Source: Anaeromyxobacter terrae (lineage in GTDB: Bacteria; Myxococcota; Myxococcia; Myxococcales; Anaeromyxobacteraceae). From it: a stretch of DNA of 52,179 nt. The DNA lies in contig NZ_JALCYY010000041.1 of NCBI RefSeq assembly GCF_022690685.1, positions 1-52,179 on the forward strand. Direction: 5' to 3'. The position numbers were made by a program, and so were the translations under genes. Numbering within the stretch: position 1 is the first letter of the stretch; each line of letters starts with the position of its first letter. A model generated the notes under the pieces. It saw only the letters and a list, made by a program, of their open reading frames with translations, was not told the origin of the DNA and did no database searches. Below, in pieces: positions 42,634-50,812 of the stretch.

Positions 42634-43140
42634 ATGGCTGAAGAGCTCTACGCGACGTTCCAGACTTCCCTCGGCGAGATCGTCGTGAGGCTCCTGCCGG
42701 AGAAGGCGCCGAAGACGGTCGAGAACTTCGTCGGCCTCGCGGAGGGGACGAAGGAGTGGACGGACCCGCGCACCGGGCAGAAGCAGAAGAAGCCGCTCTA
42801 CGACGGCACGGTGTTCCACCGCGTGATCCCCGAGTTCATGATCCAGGGCGGCGATCCGCTGGGCACCGGCACCGGCGGGCCCGGCTACAAGTTCGGGGAC
42901 GAGATCGGCCCCGACAACCGTTTCACGAAGGGCGGCCTGCTCGCGATGGCGAACGCCGGCCCGAACACCAACGGCTCGCAGTTCTTCATCACCGAGATCG
43001 CGACCCCCTGGCTCGACAAGGGGCACACGATCTTCGGCGAGGTGGTGCGCGGCGAGGAGCTCGTGCCGAAGATCGCCCGCACCGGCAACGCGAAGGTCAA
43101 GCTCGAGAAGGTCACCATCACCCGCGGCGCGCAGCCGTAA
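42634..43140 (+). CDS. Cytosolic peptidyl-prolyl cis-trans isomerase (cyclophilin)
   Basis: 168 aa, no signal peptide. The cyclophilin active-site elements are FHRVIPEFMIQGGDP and NTNGSQFFITEIATPWLD. Highly similar to the preceding gene along its whole length, so the two probably arose by tandem duplication with different destinations. Stop is 69 bp before the era ATG; a 15-bp hairpin fills much of that gap. Confidence 0.94.
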   Translation: MAEELYATFQTSLGEIVVRLLPEKAPKTVENFVGLAEGTKEWTDPRTGQKQKKPLYDGTVFHRVIPEFMIQGGDPLGTGTGGPGYKFGDEIGPDNRFTKGGLLAMANAGPNTNGSQFFITEIATPWLDKGHTIFGEVVRGEELVPKIARTGNAKVKLEKVTITRGAQP

Positions 43141-43163
43141 GGCTCCGCCGCCAGGGAACCCAG

Positions 43164-43209
43164 GCGCCCGCCGGCGGCTCTCGTGCCGCCGGCGGGCGCG
43201 ATCACCTCC
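43164..43209 (+). promoter_or_regulatory. era leader: 15-bp hairpin plus GATCACCTCC, mimic of the 16S rRNA 3' end
   Basis: GCGCCCGCCGGCGGC (43164-43178) pairs perfectly with 43185-43199 around loop TCTCGT. The next ten bases, 43200-43209, are GATCACCTCC and abut the era ATG. Bacterial 16S rRNA ends in helix 45 followed directly by GAUCACCUCC, the sequence recognised by Era. No Shine-Dalgarno sequence is present. The hairpin could also end the upstream transcript, but it has no T-tract. Confidence 0.6.
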
Positions 43210-44142
43210 ATGACCCAGAAGAAGCAGACCCCGTTCCGCGCCGGGTTCGTCGCCATCGTCGGGCGGCCGAACGTCGGCAAGTCCACCCTCCTGAACCGCG
43301 TGCTCGGCGAGCACGTGGCGATCGTCACGCCGCGCCCGCAGACCACGCGCACGCGGATCCTCGGGATCTGGAACGCGAAGGGCGCCCAGATCGCCTTCTT
43401 CGACACGCCCGGCCTGCACCGCGCGAAGGGGCCGCTCAACCGGCGCATGGTCGAGGTCGCGCTCACCACGCTCGGCGAGGTCGACGCGGTGCTGATGCTC
43501 GTCGAGGCGGGCACGGGTCCGGACGGCCGGGTCGAGGTCGGCGAGTCGACGCGGTGGGCGATCGAGGAGGTCGCCCGCCGACGGAAGCCCGCCATCCTCG
43601 GGATCTCCAAGATGGACCGCGCGCCACGCGCGACGCTCCTGCCCGTCATCGAGGCGTACAAGGGCCTGCACGCGTGGGCCGAGATCGTCCCGTTCTCCGG
43701 GCTCACCGGCGAGAACGTGGACACGCTGCTCGAGGTGCTCGCGAAGCACCTGCCCGAGTCGGAGGCGCCGCTCTTCCCGCCCGACCAGCTCACCGATCAG
43801 GCGGAGCGCGCCCTCGCCGCGGAGTACGTGCGCGAGCAGGTGATGCTCCAGACGCGCCAGGAGATCCCGTACTCGGTCGCGGTGGACGTGGAGGAGTTCG
43901 ACGAGGCCGAGCGGCGCGACCGCGGCGGCCTCGTCCGCATCTCGGCGGTGATCCTCGTCGAGCGCGAGTCGCAGAAGGCGATCGTGATCGGCAAGGGTGG
44001 CGCGATGCTGAAGAAGATCGGGACCCGTGCCCGGGAGAACCTCGAGCGGCTCCTCGGCTGCAAGGTCTTCCTGGCGCTCACCGTCAAGGTGGAGGAGCGC
44101 TGGAGCGAGCGCGCCACCGCGCTGAAGAGGCTCGGCCTGTGA
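43210..44142 (+). CDS. era: GTPase Era, 16S rRNA-binding ribosome maturation factor
   Basis: Assists 30S assembly by binding the 3' end of 16S rRNA. The 310-aa product has G1 GRPNVGKST (18-26), the switch region TPRPQTTRTRI, DTPGLHRAKG, and a C-terminal KH domain with the GKGG loop (261-264, VIGKGGAMLKKIG). I chose ATG 43210, which gives a normal N-terminus; a GTG at 43183 in the same frame would add nine residues but starts inside the hairpin. The GTGA overlap with der indicates translational coupling. Note the leader that resembles its own RNA target. Confidence 0.97.
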   Translation: MTQKKQTPFRAGFVAIVGRPNVGKSTLLNRVLGEHVAIVTPRPQTTRTRILGIWNAKGAQIAFFDTPGLHRAKGPLNRRMVEVALTTLGEVDAVLMLVEAGTGPDGRVEVGESTRWAIEEVARRRKPAILGISKMDRAPRATLLPVIEAYKGLHAWAEIVPFSGLTGENVDTLLEVLAKHLPESEAPLFPPDQLTDQAERALAAEYVREQVMLQTRQEIPYSVAVDVEEFDEAERRDRGGLVRISAVILVERESQKAIVIGKGGAMLKKIGTRARENLERLLGCKVFLALTVKVEERWSERATALKRLGL

Positions 44143-45554
44143 GCGCGCCCAACGCCCCGGTGCCGCGCGCGCTCGTCGCGCTCGTCGGCCGCCCCAACGT
44201 GGGCAAGTCCACGCTCTTCAACCGGATCGCCGGCCGGCGCGCCGCGATCGTCGAGGACGTGCCCGGCGTCACCCGCGACCGGAACTACGCCGACTTCCTC
44301 TTCGAGGGCCGGGCGCTCTCGGTCGTCGACACGGGCGGGTTCGAGCCCGAGTCGCGCGACCGGCTCATCGCGCAGGTGCGCCAGCAGGCCCAGCTCGCGG
44401 TGGAGGAGGCCTCGGCGGTCGTGCTCGTCGTCGACGGCCGCGAGGGGCTCTCGCCGGTGGACAGCTCCGTCGCCGACCTGCTGCGCCGCGCGGGCAAGCC
44501 GCTCTTCGTCGCGGTGAACAAGGTGGACACCGCGCGGACCGAAGAGGAGATCCCGCTCGCGGAGTTCTTCCGGCTCGGCTTCGGCGAGGTGCACACCGTC
44601 TCGGCCGAGCACGGCCGCGGCGTGGGAGAGCTGGTCGAGGCGATCGTCGCGAAGCTCGCGCTGCCGGAGCTGCCGCCGCCCCCCGAGGACGCCGAGGAGC
44701 CGGAGGAGGTCAGCGAGTCCGACCGGCCGAAGGGCGACATCCGGCTCGCGATCGTGGGCCGCCCGAACGTCGGCAAGAGCACGTTCGTGAACGCGCTGCT
44801 CGGGACGGAGCGCTTCGTCGTCTCCGACGTGCCGGGGACGACGCGCGACGCGATCGACTCGCTCGTCGAGCACCGCGGGCAGCGCTTCGTCGTCACCGAC
44901 ACCGCCGGGATCCGGCGCAAGAGCGCCATCGCCCAGAGCGTGGAGGCGTACTCCGTCGTCCGGGCGATGAAGGCCATCGACCGGGCCGAGGTCGTCGCCT
45001 GCCTGCTCGACGCGACCGAGGCCGGCGTGGAGCAGGACGCTCGGCTCCTCGGGCTCGTCGCGGAGAAGGCGAAGGCGCTCGTCATCGTCGTGAACAAGTG
45101 GGACGTCGCGGAGCGCGAGGGCGCGACGCAGGACTGGTACCGCAAGGAGCTGTACAAGCGGCTGCCCTTCGTGTCGTTCGCGCCGATGCTGTTCGTCTCG
45201 GCGAAGGAGGGGCGCGGCGTCACCCGCGTCCTCGAGCGCGCCGCGCGGCTCGTCGAGCAGTACCGCGCCCGGTTCCCCACGCCGGCCCTGAACGAGCTGC
45301 TCGAGACGATCCAGGAGGAGCACCCGGCTCCGCTCGCGAAGGGCCACCCGGTGAAGCTCTACTACGTCGCCCAGGTCGCCTACGCCCCGCCCACCTTCGT
45401 CATCCAGTGCAACCGGCCGGAGGCGATCGGCGAGCCGTACCGCCGCTTCGTGGAGAACCGCTTCCGCGACGCGTTCGGGCTCGAGGTGCCGATGCGGCTC
45501 GTCTTCCGCGAGCGAAAGCGCCGCAGCCGTCCACCGTCGAAGAGGCGCGGGTGA
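44139..45554 (+). CDS. der: GTPase Der (EngA), 50S assembly factor
   Basis: The 471-aa product has two tandem GTPase domains (G1 motifs GRPNVGKST near residues 17 and 207, each followed by PGVTRD or PGTTRD) and a C-terminal KH-like domain ending in a basic tail. It acts in late 50S assembly. An acidic linker (PPPPEDAEEPEEVSESD) joins the two G domains. GTG start overlaps the era stop by four bases. Confidence 0.98.
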   Translation: MSAPNAPVPRALVALVGRPNVGKSTLFNRIAGRRAAIVEDVPGVTRDRNYADFLFEGRALSVVDTGGFEPESRDRLIAQVRQQAQLAVEEASAVVLVVDGREGLSPVDSSVADLLRRAGKPLFVAVNKVDTARTEEEIPLAEFFRLGFGEVHTVSAEHGRGVGELVEAIVAKLALPELPPPPEDAEEPEEVSESDRPKGDIRLAIVGRPNVGKSTFVNALLGTERFVVSDVPGTTRDAIDSLVEHRGQRFVVTDTAGIRRKSAIAQSVEAYSVVRAMKAIDRAEVVACLLDATEAGVEQDARLLGLVAEKAKALVIVVNKWDVAEREGATQDWYRKELYKRLPFVSFAPMLFVSAKEGRGVTRVLERAARLVEQYRARFPTPALNELLETIQEEHPAPLAKGHPVKLYYVAQVAYAPPTFVIQCNRPEAIGEPYRRFVENRFRDAFGLEVPMRLVFRERKRRSRPPSKRRG

Positions 45555-45573
45555 GCGGCCGTCCGGCTTTCGC

Positions 45574-45603
45574 TTGACGGCCTCCGCCCGGGCCCTCTAG
45601 ATT
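45574..45603 (+). promoter_or_regulatory. Predicted promoter of the YfgM/BamB pair
   Basis: TTGACG (45574-45579), 18 bp, TAGATT (45598-45603), giving a leader of about 40 nt. Confidence 0.55.
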
Positions 45604-45652
45604 GGCCCGGTTTTCTTCAGGAATCTCGCGCGTTGCGCCCCCGAGAGGTGCC

Positions 45653-46381
45653 ATGTCGTCGAAGCCCAGCGTCATCACCCGCAAGGACATGAAGGAGCCG
45701 GACAAGTTCCAGCACGCGGCGGAGCAGGCCGCCGGCTGGGTCGCGGCTCGCAAGCGGCAGGCCGTCATCCTCGGCGGTGCTGCGGTCGCGGCCGTGCTCC
45801 TCGTGCTCGTCGTCCTGGTCGTGCAGTCGCAGCGGTCCGAGGCCTCCGGCGCTGCGGTCTCGCAGCTGCTCGAGACGGTGGGCGGGACGGTGTCGGCGGT
45901 GCCGCTGCCCGGTCAGCCCGGCCCGTTCTTCCCGACGGAGGAGGCGCACCAGCGCGCCATCATCGGGGCGGCGGACCAGGTCCTCGCGCAGCACGGCGGC
46001 GCCGCCGCCGCGCTCGCGGCGCTCGCGAAGGGTGACGCACACCTGCGCCTGCGCGAGTGGGAGCCGGCGAGGGCCGCCTACCAGAAGTACCTCGACACCG
46101 CGGCCAAGGACGACTCGCTCCGCTTCGGCGCGCTCGAGGGAGTCGCGCTCGCGGCCGAGGGTCAGGGCGATCTGGCCGCGGCGGCCGAGGGGTTCGCCCG
46201 GATGGCGAAGGAGGCGCCGGCGTTCGCGGATCGCGCCGATCTGGAGCGCGCCCGCGTGCTCGCGGCCGCCGGCAAGACGGACTACGCGCGCCAGGTGCTC
46301 GCCGCGTTCCCCGAGCAGCACAAGGAGTCGCCCCTCGCGCCCGAGGCGTCGCAGCGGCTCGGCAAGCTCGGCGGCAAGTAG
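45653..46381 (+). CDS. YfgM-like membrane-anchored tetratricopeptide protein
   Basis: 242 aa. A cytoplasmic N-terminus of ~40 residues precedes one membrane segment (AVILGGAAVAAVLLVLVVLVVQS) and a periplasmic helical-repeat domain (AALAKGDAHLRLREWEPARAAYQKYL; LEGVALAAEGQGDLAAAAEGFARMA). This topology and its place next to bamB and der match YfgM, a SecYEG-associated chaperone-network protein in E. coli; the assignment rests on context and topology more than on sequence. GAGAGGTG precedes ATG 45653. The bamB ATG directly follows its stop. Confidence 0.78.
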   Translation: MSSKPSVITRKDMKEPDKFQHAAEQAAGWVAARKRQAVILGGAAVAAVLLVLVVLVVQSQRSEASGAAVSQLLETVGGTVSAVPLPGQPGPFFPTEEAHQRAIIGAADQVLAQHGGAAAALAALAKGDAHLRLREWEPARAAYQKYLDTAAKDDSLRFGALEGVALAAEGQGDLAAAAEGFARMAKEAPAFADRADLERARVLAAAGKTDYARQVLAAFPEQHKESPLAPEASQRLGKLGGK

Positions 46382-47479
46382 ATGACGGCCCTCGTCCTCG
46401 CCGTCGCGCTCGCCGCGACGGCCCCCGGCATGAGGACCGGTCTGCCCCCGGCGCCGCGGGAGCTCTACCGGTTCGCCTGGCAGCGCACCGTGGTCGCGCC
46501 GCAGGCGCTCGAGTGGAAGCCGCGCGAGCCCGGCGGCGTCGCCGTGGATCCGGCGAGCGGGATCGTGGTGTTCGGGACCCGCGACGGCTGGCTCCACGCG
46601 CTCAGGGACGACGGCAGGGTCGCCTGGGAGCTCAAGACGGAGGGCGGCTTCTCCGGTCCGCCCGCCATCGAGGGTGACACCGTCTACGCCGGCTCGAGCG
46701 ACGGGCGCCTCTACGCGGTCGCGCTCGCGACGGGCAAGGAGCGCTGGCGCTACGACGCCAAGGAGGAGCTCGGAACCCGCCCGGCCGTGGTCGCCGGCAC
46801 CGTCTACGTCGCGAGCCTGCAGGACACCGTGTTCGCGCTCGACGCGAAGACGGGGGCCTGGAAGTGGCACCACCGGCGCGAGGCGCACCCGGGCTTCACC
46901 ATCCGCGGCGCCGCGCCGGTACAGGTCCGCGCGGGCACCGTCTACGCCGCCTACTCGGACGGCTTCGTCGCGGCGCTCGACGCGGCGACGGGCTCCGCGC
47001 GCTGGGAGCGGATGGTCGCGCCCGCGGGCGACGAGCTCGACGTCGACGGGCTCGCGGTCGAGGGCGACCGGGTCTACGCGGCCGCCTACTCCGGCGCGGT
47101 GCTGGCGCTCGACGCGGCATCCGGCGCGACGCGCTGGTCGTTCGATGCGCCCGGAGCGGTGAGGCTCGCGCTCGCGCCGGGCGGGACGCTCGTCGCGGTC
47201 GCGACCGCCGGCGTGTACGCGCTCTCCGCCCAGGACGGCAAGGTGTTGTGGTCCTCGCGGCTGGACGGCGGCGTGCCTTCGGGCGAGCCGGTCGTCGCGG
47301 GCGCGTGGGTGCTCGTCCCCGCCGGCGCGGGCGGGCTCCGCTGGCTCGAGGCGTCGAGCGGGCGGCTCATGCGCGTGCTCGATCCCGGCAGCGGCGTCTC
47401 GGGCACCCCGGCCGTCGTGGATCGGCGCGTTTACGTCCTGTCGAACCGCGGCGATCTCTACGCGCTCGATCTCTCGTGA
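46382..47479 (+). CDS. bamB: BamB-like PQQ beta-propeller protein
   Basis: 365 aa. A run of propeller blades is visible (VFGTRDGWLHAL..GRVAWEL; YAGSSDGRLYAV..GKERWRY; LDAKTGAWKWHH; LDAATGSARWE; LDAASGATRWSF; LSAQDGKVLWSS). BamB helps outer-membrane protein insertion in the BAM complex. The N-terminus (MTALVLAVALAATAPG) is a short signal-like stretch, and the protein has no cysteine at all, so it cannot be the usual lipoprotein. Gene order YfgM-BamB next to Der supports the call. Confidence 0.8.
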   Translation: MTALVLAVALAATAPGMRTGLPPAPRELYRFAWQRTVVAPQALEWKPREPGGVAVDPASGIVVFGTRDGWLHALRDDGRVAWELKTEGGFSGPPAIEGDTVYAGSSDGRLYAVALATGKERWRYDAKEELGTRPAVVAGTVYVASLQDTVFALDAKTGAWKWHHRREAHPGFTIRGAAPVQVRAGTVYAAYSDGFVAALDAATGSARWERMVAPAGDELDVDGLAVEGDRVYAAAYSGAVLALDAASGATRWSFDAPGAVRLALAPGGTLVAVATAGVYALSAQDGKVLWSSRLDGGVPSGEPVVAGAWVLVPAGAGGLRWLEASSGRLMRVLDPGSGVSGTPAVVDRRVYVLSNRGDLYALDLS

Positions 47480-47892
47480 GGCGGATCCGGGTCGTCGCCG
47501 CGGTCGTACGGCGCGCGGAGCTCCTGCTCGTCACGCGGCGGCCTGATCGACCGGGCCAGCGGGGGCAGTGGGAGTTCCCGGGCGGCAAGGTCGAGCCGGG
47601 CGAGGACGAGCCTGCCGCCCTCCGCCGCGAGCTCGTCGAGGAGCTCGGCTGCGACGCAGAGGTGGGGCCGCTGCTCCTCCGCCACGACCACGCCTACCCC
47701 GACCTCGAGGTCGAGCTCGCCTTCTATCGCTGCGCGCTCGAGCCCGGGGCCGAGCCACGCCCGCTCGGCGTGGCCGAGATCGCGTGGGCGCGCCCGGGGA
47801 CGCTCGCGAGCTACGACTTCCTCGAGGCGGATCGGGCGGTGCTCGCCGAGCTCGAGCGGCTCGCCCGGCACGGCCCCGACGATCGCGGGTGA
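47476..47892 (+). CDS. Nudix hydrolase, MutT-like
   Basis: 138 aa. The Nudix box is complete: GGKVEPGEDEPAALRRELVEELG (GX5EX7REUXEEXG). Short form typical of MutT-type pyrophosphohydrolases that cleanse oxidised nucleotides; WEFPGGK and the C-terminal AWARPGTLASYDFLEADRA resemble the 8-oxo-dGTPase group. The GTG start overlaps the bamB stop (GTGA). Confidence 0.9.
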   Translation: MRRIRVVAAVVRRAELLLVTRRPDRPGQRGQWEFPGGKVEPGEDEPAALRRELVEELGCDAEVGPLLLRHDHAYPDLEVELAFYRCALEPGAEPRPLGVAEIAWARPGTLASYDFLEADRAVLAELERLARHGPDDRG

Positions 47893-47900
47893 GGCTGCCC

Positions 47901-47932
47901 TCGCCGGGCAAGCGCAACGGGCTGCCCGGCGA
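47901..47932. terminator. Bidirectional terminator between convergent genes
   Basis: A perfect 10-bp stem TCGCCGGGCA/TGCCCGGCGA with a 12-nt loop, between the Nudix gene and the leftward lipoprotein gene. Confidence 0.6.
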
Positions 47933-47941
47933 CCGCGGTGC

Positions 47942-48637
47942 TCAGCGCCGGCTGCGTCGCTTCCGCGGCGCGGGCTTCGGCTTCGGTTTCGGCTCGGCCT
48001 TCGGGGGCTCGCCTGCGACGAGCAGGCTCAGGTTCAGCGGCGCGTACGCCCGGCCGGCGGCGTCGTGGAGCTCGCGCGTCCGCGCACCGTCGAGCCGCAG
48101 CAGGTAATGCGAGCCGGGCACGAGCGGCGCGGACGGCGTGAGCGTGAGCGTGGAGGTCGCGCCCACCTCGCGGGTTCCGCTCGAGGCCACGATCGCGTCG
48201 GCGCCGTCGAGCAGGACGAGCCGGGCCTCCGGGACCTCCGCAGCGAGCACGAGCCGGAAGGTGGTGGCGGGGTCGACCACGGTCTCCTCGTCGCGCGAGA
48301 GCGGGATCGGGCCGGCCGGGTCGAGGGCGACGGCCTCGCGGAGGAGCGTCGCGGCGGGGGTGGCCGGCCCCGGGGCCGCGAGGCGGCCCGCGGCGGGCGC
48401 GGCGTCCTGCACGACGGTCGCGGGGGTCTCCGCACCCTGGGGGGCGGCTGCCGGCACCGCCGCGTCGGATACCGGTGCCGCGGCGGCGGAGCCGGGCAGG
48501 GGTGCCGCGGCGCTCGGCTCGGCGGGCGCTGCAGCCGCCGGCGACGGAGCGCCCGGCTCCACGACCGGCGTGCGGTCACGGCAGGCGGCGAGGGACAGCG
48601 CGACGGCCAGGGTGCCGAGCACGAGGGGGCGCGTCAT
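47942..48637 (-). CDS. Putative lipoprotein with Ala/Pro-rich linker
   Basis: 231 aa. A clear lipobox (LSLAAC, Cys19) follows a short signal peptide. Residues ~25-100 are an Ala/Pro-rich low-complexity linker, and the C-terminal domain (TFRLVLAAEVPEARLVLLDG; TSTLTLTPSAPLVPGSHYLLRLDG) reads like an Ig-like bacterial surface fold. The last ~20 residues are Lys/Pro/Arg-rich. Start 48637 is chosen because it gives the signal peptide; the frame is open to 49390 on the same strand, but that part lies opposite the next gene. Function unknown. Confidence 0.78.
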   Translation of the reverse strand: MTRPLVLGTLAVALSLAACRDRTPVVEPGAPSPAAAAPAEPSAAAPLPGSAAAAPVSDAAVPAAAPQGAETPATVVQDAAPAAGRLAAPGPATPAATLLREAVALDPAGPIPLSRDEETVVDPATTFRLVLAAEVPEARLVLLDGADAIVASSGTREVGATSTLTLTPSAPLVPGSHYLLRLDGARTRELHDAAGRAYAPLNLSLLVAGEPPKAEPKPKPKPAPRKRRSRR

Positions 48638-48778
48638 CGGCCCGGAGGGTACCACGACGAGGGGGTGCCGAGACGACCGTCCGCGCGGGCGGTGGCCCGC
48701 CCCCCGGGCATCGTTGGACTCCAAACGGTTCGCGCGGGGGTGGAGGCGCGCTCGCATGTCACGTCGGGAGGAGGCGGC

Positions 48779-49672
48779 ATGGCCGAGAAGGTGTACGTCG
48801 TCTTCGGCGCCACCGGCCACGTCGGCGGCCCGGTCGCGCGCCGGCTCGCCGAGGCGAGGCGCCCGCTCCGCGTGGTCGCGCGGAGCGCCGCGGCGCTCGC
48901 CGCTCACGCGGGCGCCGAGCCGGTGGTGGGCAGCGTCGACGATCCGGAGCTCGTCCGGCGCGCGCTCGACGGCGCGGGCGCCGCGTTCGTGCAGCTGCCG
49001 CCGTACTTCGGCCCTGGCGTTCGCGCCTGGCAGGACCGCGTCGCGGGCGTCCTCGCCGACGGGCTCGAGGCGGCGCGCGTGCCTTACGCCGTGGCGCTCT
49101 CCAGCCTCGGCGCCCAGCTCGCCGGCGGGACCGGTCCCGTCGCCGGGCTGCACACGCTCGAGGAGCGCCTCGGCCGCGTCCCGGGCCTCAGCGTGCTCGC
49201 GGTACGCCCCGGCTACTTCTTCGAGAACCACCTCAGCGCGATCGGGGTCATGAGGTCGGCCGGGTTCTACGGCGGCGCGCTCGCCCCCGACCTGCGCATT
49301 GCGCAGATCGCCGCCGCAGACGTGGGCGAGGCCGCGGCGGCGCGGCTCCTCGCGCTCGACTGGCGCGGCCGGGAGGTGCAGGAGCTGCACGGCGAGCGGG
49401 ACCTGACTCCCGTCGAGGTCGCGCGCGCGCTCGGCGCCGCGATCGGCAAGCCGGACCTCGCCTACGCCCAGCTCTCGTACGCGGATGCGCAGGCCGGCAT
49501 GGTGCAGGCCGGGCTGTCCGCGGAGATCGCCGCGCTGTTCGTCGAGCTCGCGCGCGCCCTCGACGAGCGGCGCATCGCGCCGCTCGAGCCGCGATCGGCG
49601 GCCACCACCACGCCCACCTCCATCGAGGCGTGGGCGCGCGACGTGTTCGCGCCGGCCTTCCGCGTGCCGTGA
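48779..49672 (+). CDS. NmrA/SDR-type NAD(P)-binding protein
   Basis: 297 aa atypical short-chain dehydrogenase fold. The nucleotide-binding loop VVFGATGHVGGPVARRLAE starts the protein, with SSLGAQLAGG and PGYFFENHL downstream. Members include quinone reductases and redox-sensing NmrA-like regulators; no substrate can be inferred. ATG 48779 has GGGAGGAGG upstream. It stands alone, divergent from the lipoprotein gene and convergent with oxyR. Confidence 0.88.
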   Translation: MAEKVYVVFGATGHVGGPVARRLAEARRPLRVVARSAAALAAHAGAEPVVGSVDDPELVRRALDGAGAAFVQLPPYFGPGVRAWQDRVAGVLADGLEAARVPYAVALSSLGAQLAGGTGPVAGLHTLEERLGRVPGLSVLAVRPGYFFENHLSAIGVMRSAGFYGGALAPDLRIAQIAAADVGEAAAARLLALDWRGREVQELHGERDLTPVEVARALGAAIGKPDLAYAQLSYADAQAGMVQAGLSAEIAALFVELARALDERRIAPLEPRSAATTTPTSIEAWARDVFAPAFRVP

Positions 49673-49676
49673 CCTC

Positions 49677-49774
49677 TCCGGGGGCCGCTCGGCGCCGGCG
49701 CGACCTCGGCCCGAGGAGCCCGCTGGTCGCCGCGGTGCTGGCGCGACCCGCTGCGCCCGAGCCGCGCCCCCGGA
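49677..49774. terminator. Long-armed hairpin between convergent genes
   Basis: Outer stem TCCGGGGGC/GCCCCCGGA (49677-49685/49766-49774) and an inner stem GCTCGG/CCGAGC (49687-49692/49757-49762) bracket ~70 bp of GC-rich sequence. Likely a bidirectional terminator for the NmrA-like and oxyR genes. Confidence 0.4.
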
Positions 49775-49777
49775 ACC

Positions 49778-50698
49778 TCAGCGGCCGGACTTCGGGTACG
49801 CGTCGCGGATCGTCCGCGCGAGCCGCTGGAGCGCGGGGGCGAGCGGGGAGCGGCGGCGCCAGACGAGCGCGATCGTCCGGTGCGGCGCGGGCGCCGCGAA
49901 GGGCCGGAGCCGCAGGTCGACGCGGCGGGTCTCGGCGGCGAGCGAGAGCTCGGGCAGGAGCGTCACGCCTGCGCCGCCCGCCACCATCTGCACGAGCGTC
50001 GGCAGGCTCGTCGCGCGGAACTCCAGCTCGTGGGCGCGAGCCCGGGCGCAGACGTCGAGCGCCTGCGCGCGCAGGCAGTGCCCGTCGTCGAGGAGGAGCA
50101 CGTCGGCGCCGCGCAGCTCCGCCGCCGTGGCGGGGCCGGCGCGCGCGCCGAGCGGGTGATCACGCGGGGTCGCGAGCACGAAGGGATCGCGGGCGATGTC
50201 CGCGTGCTCCACGTCGCCGAGCTCCGCCTCGAGCGCCAGCAGCGCGGCGTCGAGGGCGCCGGCCTCGAGGCGGCGCACGAGCTCCTCGGTCTTGTCCTCG
50301 ACCCAGGTGATGCCCAGGCGCGGGTAGGCAGCGCGGAGGGCGGGGGCGGCGCGGGGCAGGAGGTAGGGCGAGACGGTCGGGATGACGCCCACCCGCAGCG
50401 TCCCGGCGAGCGGATCGCCCGCGGCGCGCGCCGCGCCGGCGAGATCGTCCGCCTCGACGAGCACGCGCCGCATGCGGGCGAGGAGCGTCTCCCCTGCGGC
50501 GGTGACGAGCACCCGCCGCCGGTCGCGCTCGAACAGCCTCACGCCGAGCGCCGACTCGAGCTGGGCGATCTGGGTCGAGAGCGACGGCTGCGCGACCCGG
50601 CAGCGCTCCGCCGCCCGGCGGAAGCTCAGCGTCTCCGCGACGGCGAGGGCGTACTGGAGCTGGCGCAGCGTGAAGGCGTGGGGCGGGAGCGGCGTCAT
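49778..50698 (-). CDS. oxyR: OxyR, LysR-family peroxide sensor
   Basis: 306 aa. N-terminal LysR winged helix (LRQLQYALAVAETLSFRRAAERC, QPSLSTQI) and a C-terminal sensor domain with Cys208 and Cys217 in DGHCLRAQALDVC. These two cysteines have the nine-residue spacing of the E. coli Cys199/Cys208 pair and the flanking GHCLR motif, so this is true OxyR and not just any LysR protein. Divergent from ahpC, as is typical. Its start codon overlaps the candidate OxyR site. Confidence 0.95.
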   Translation of the reverse strand: MTPLPPHAFTLRQLQYALAVAETLSFRRAAERCRVAQPSLSTQIAQLESALGVRLFERDRRRVLVTAAGETLLARMRRVLVEADDLAGAARAAGDPLAGTLRVGVIPTVSPYLLPRAAPALRAAYPRLGITWVEDKTEELVRRLEAGALDAALLALEAELGDVEHADIARDPFVLATPRDHPLGARAGPATAAELRGADVLLLDDGHCLRAQALDVCARARAHELEFRATSLPTLVQMVAGGAGVTLLPELSLAAETRRVDLRLRPFAAPAPHRTIALVWRRRSPLAPALQRLARTIRDAYPKSGR

Positions 50699-50733
50699 AG
50701 CCTGAGCCTAACCAAGTCGTCGCTACGATGTAT
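50697..50733. promoter_or_regulatory. Candidate OxyR-binding site
   Basis: Four tetramers spaced as in the OxyR consensus ATAG-N7-CTAT-N7-ATAG-N7-CTAT: ATAG (50697), CTAA (50708), GTCG (50719), GTAT (50730), 11 of 16 matching. It abuts the ahpC -35 element on its upstream side. Confidence 0.4.
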
Positions 50734-50762
50734 TGGGAAAATCACAGCTCGAGCGGCAGATT
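50733..50762 (+). promoter_or_regulatory. Candidate ahpC promoter
   Basis: TTGGGA (50733-50738), 18 bp, CAGATT (50757-50762). Both hexamers are weak, as expected of an activator-dependent promoter. An alternative -10 is TACGAT at 50724-50729. Confidence 0.4.
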
Positions 50763-50812
50763 CTGCCCTGCGACGCGGCGATCCCCGCCGCCCCGAATAG
50801 GAGACCGACCGC

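Noticed and set aside
43183-43209. GTG at 43183 as the era start
   Set aside because: It would put the start codon inside a 15-bp hairpin with no ribosome-binding site; ATG 43210 gives the usual N-terminus. The decamer would remain near the start in either case.
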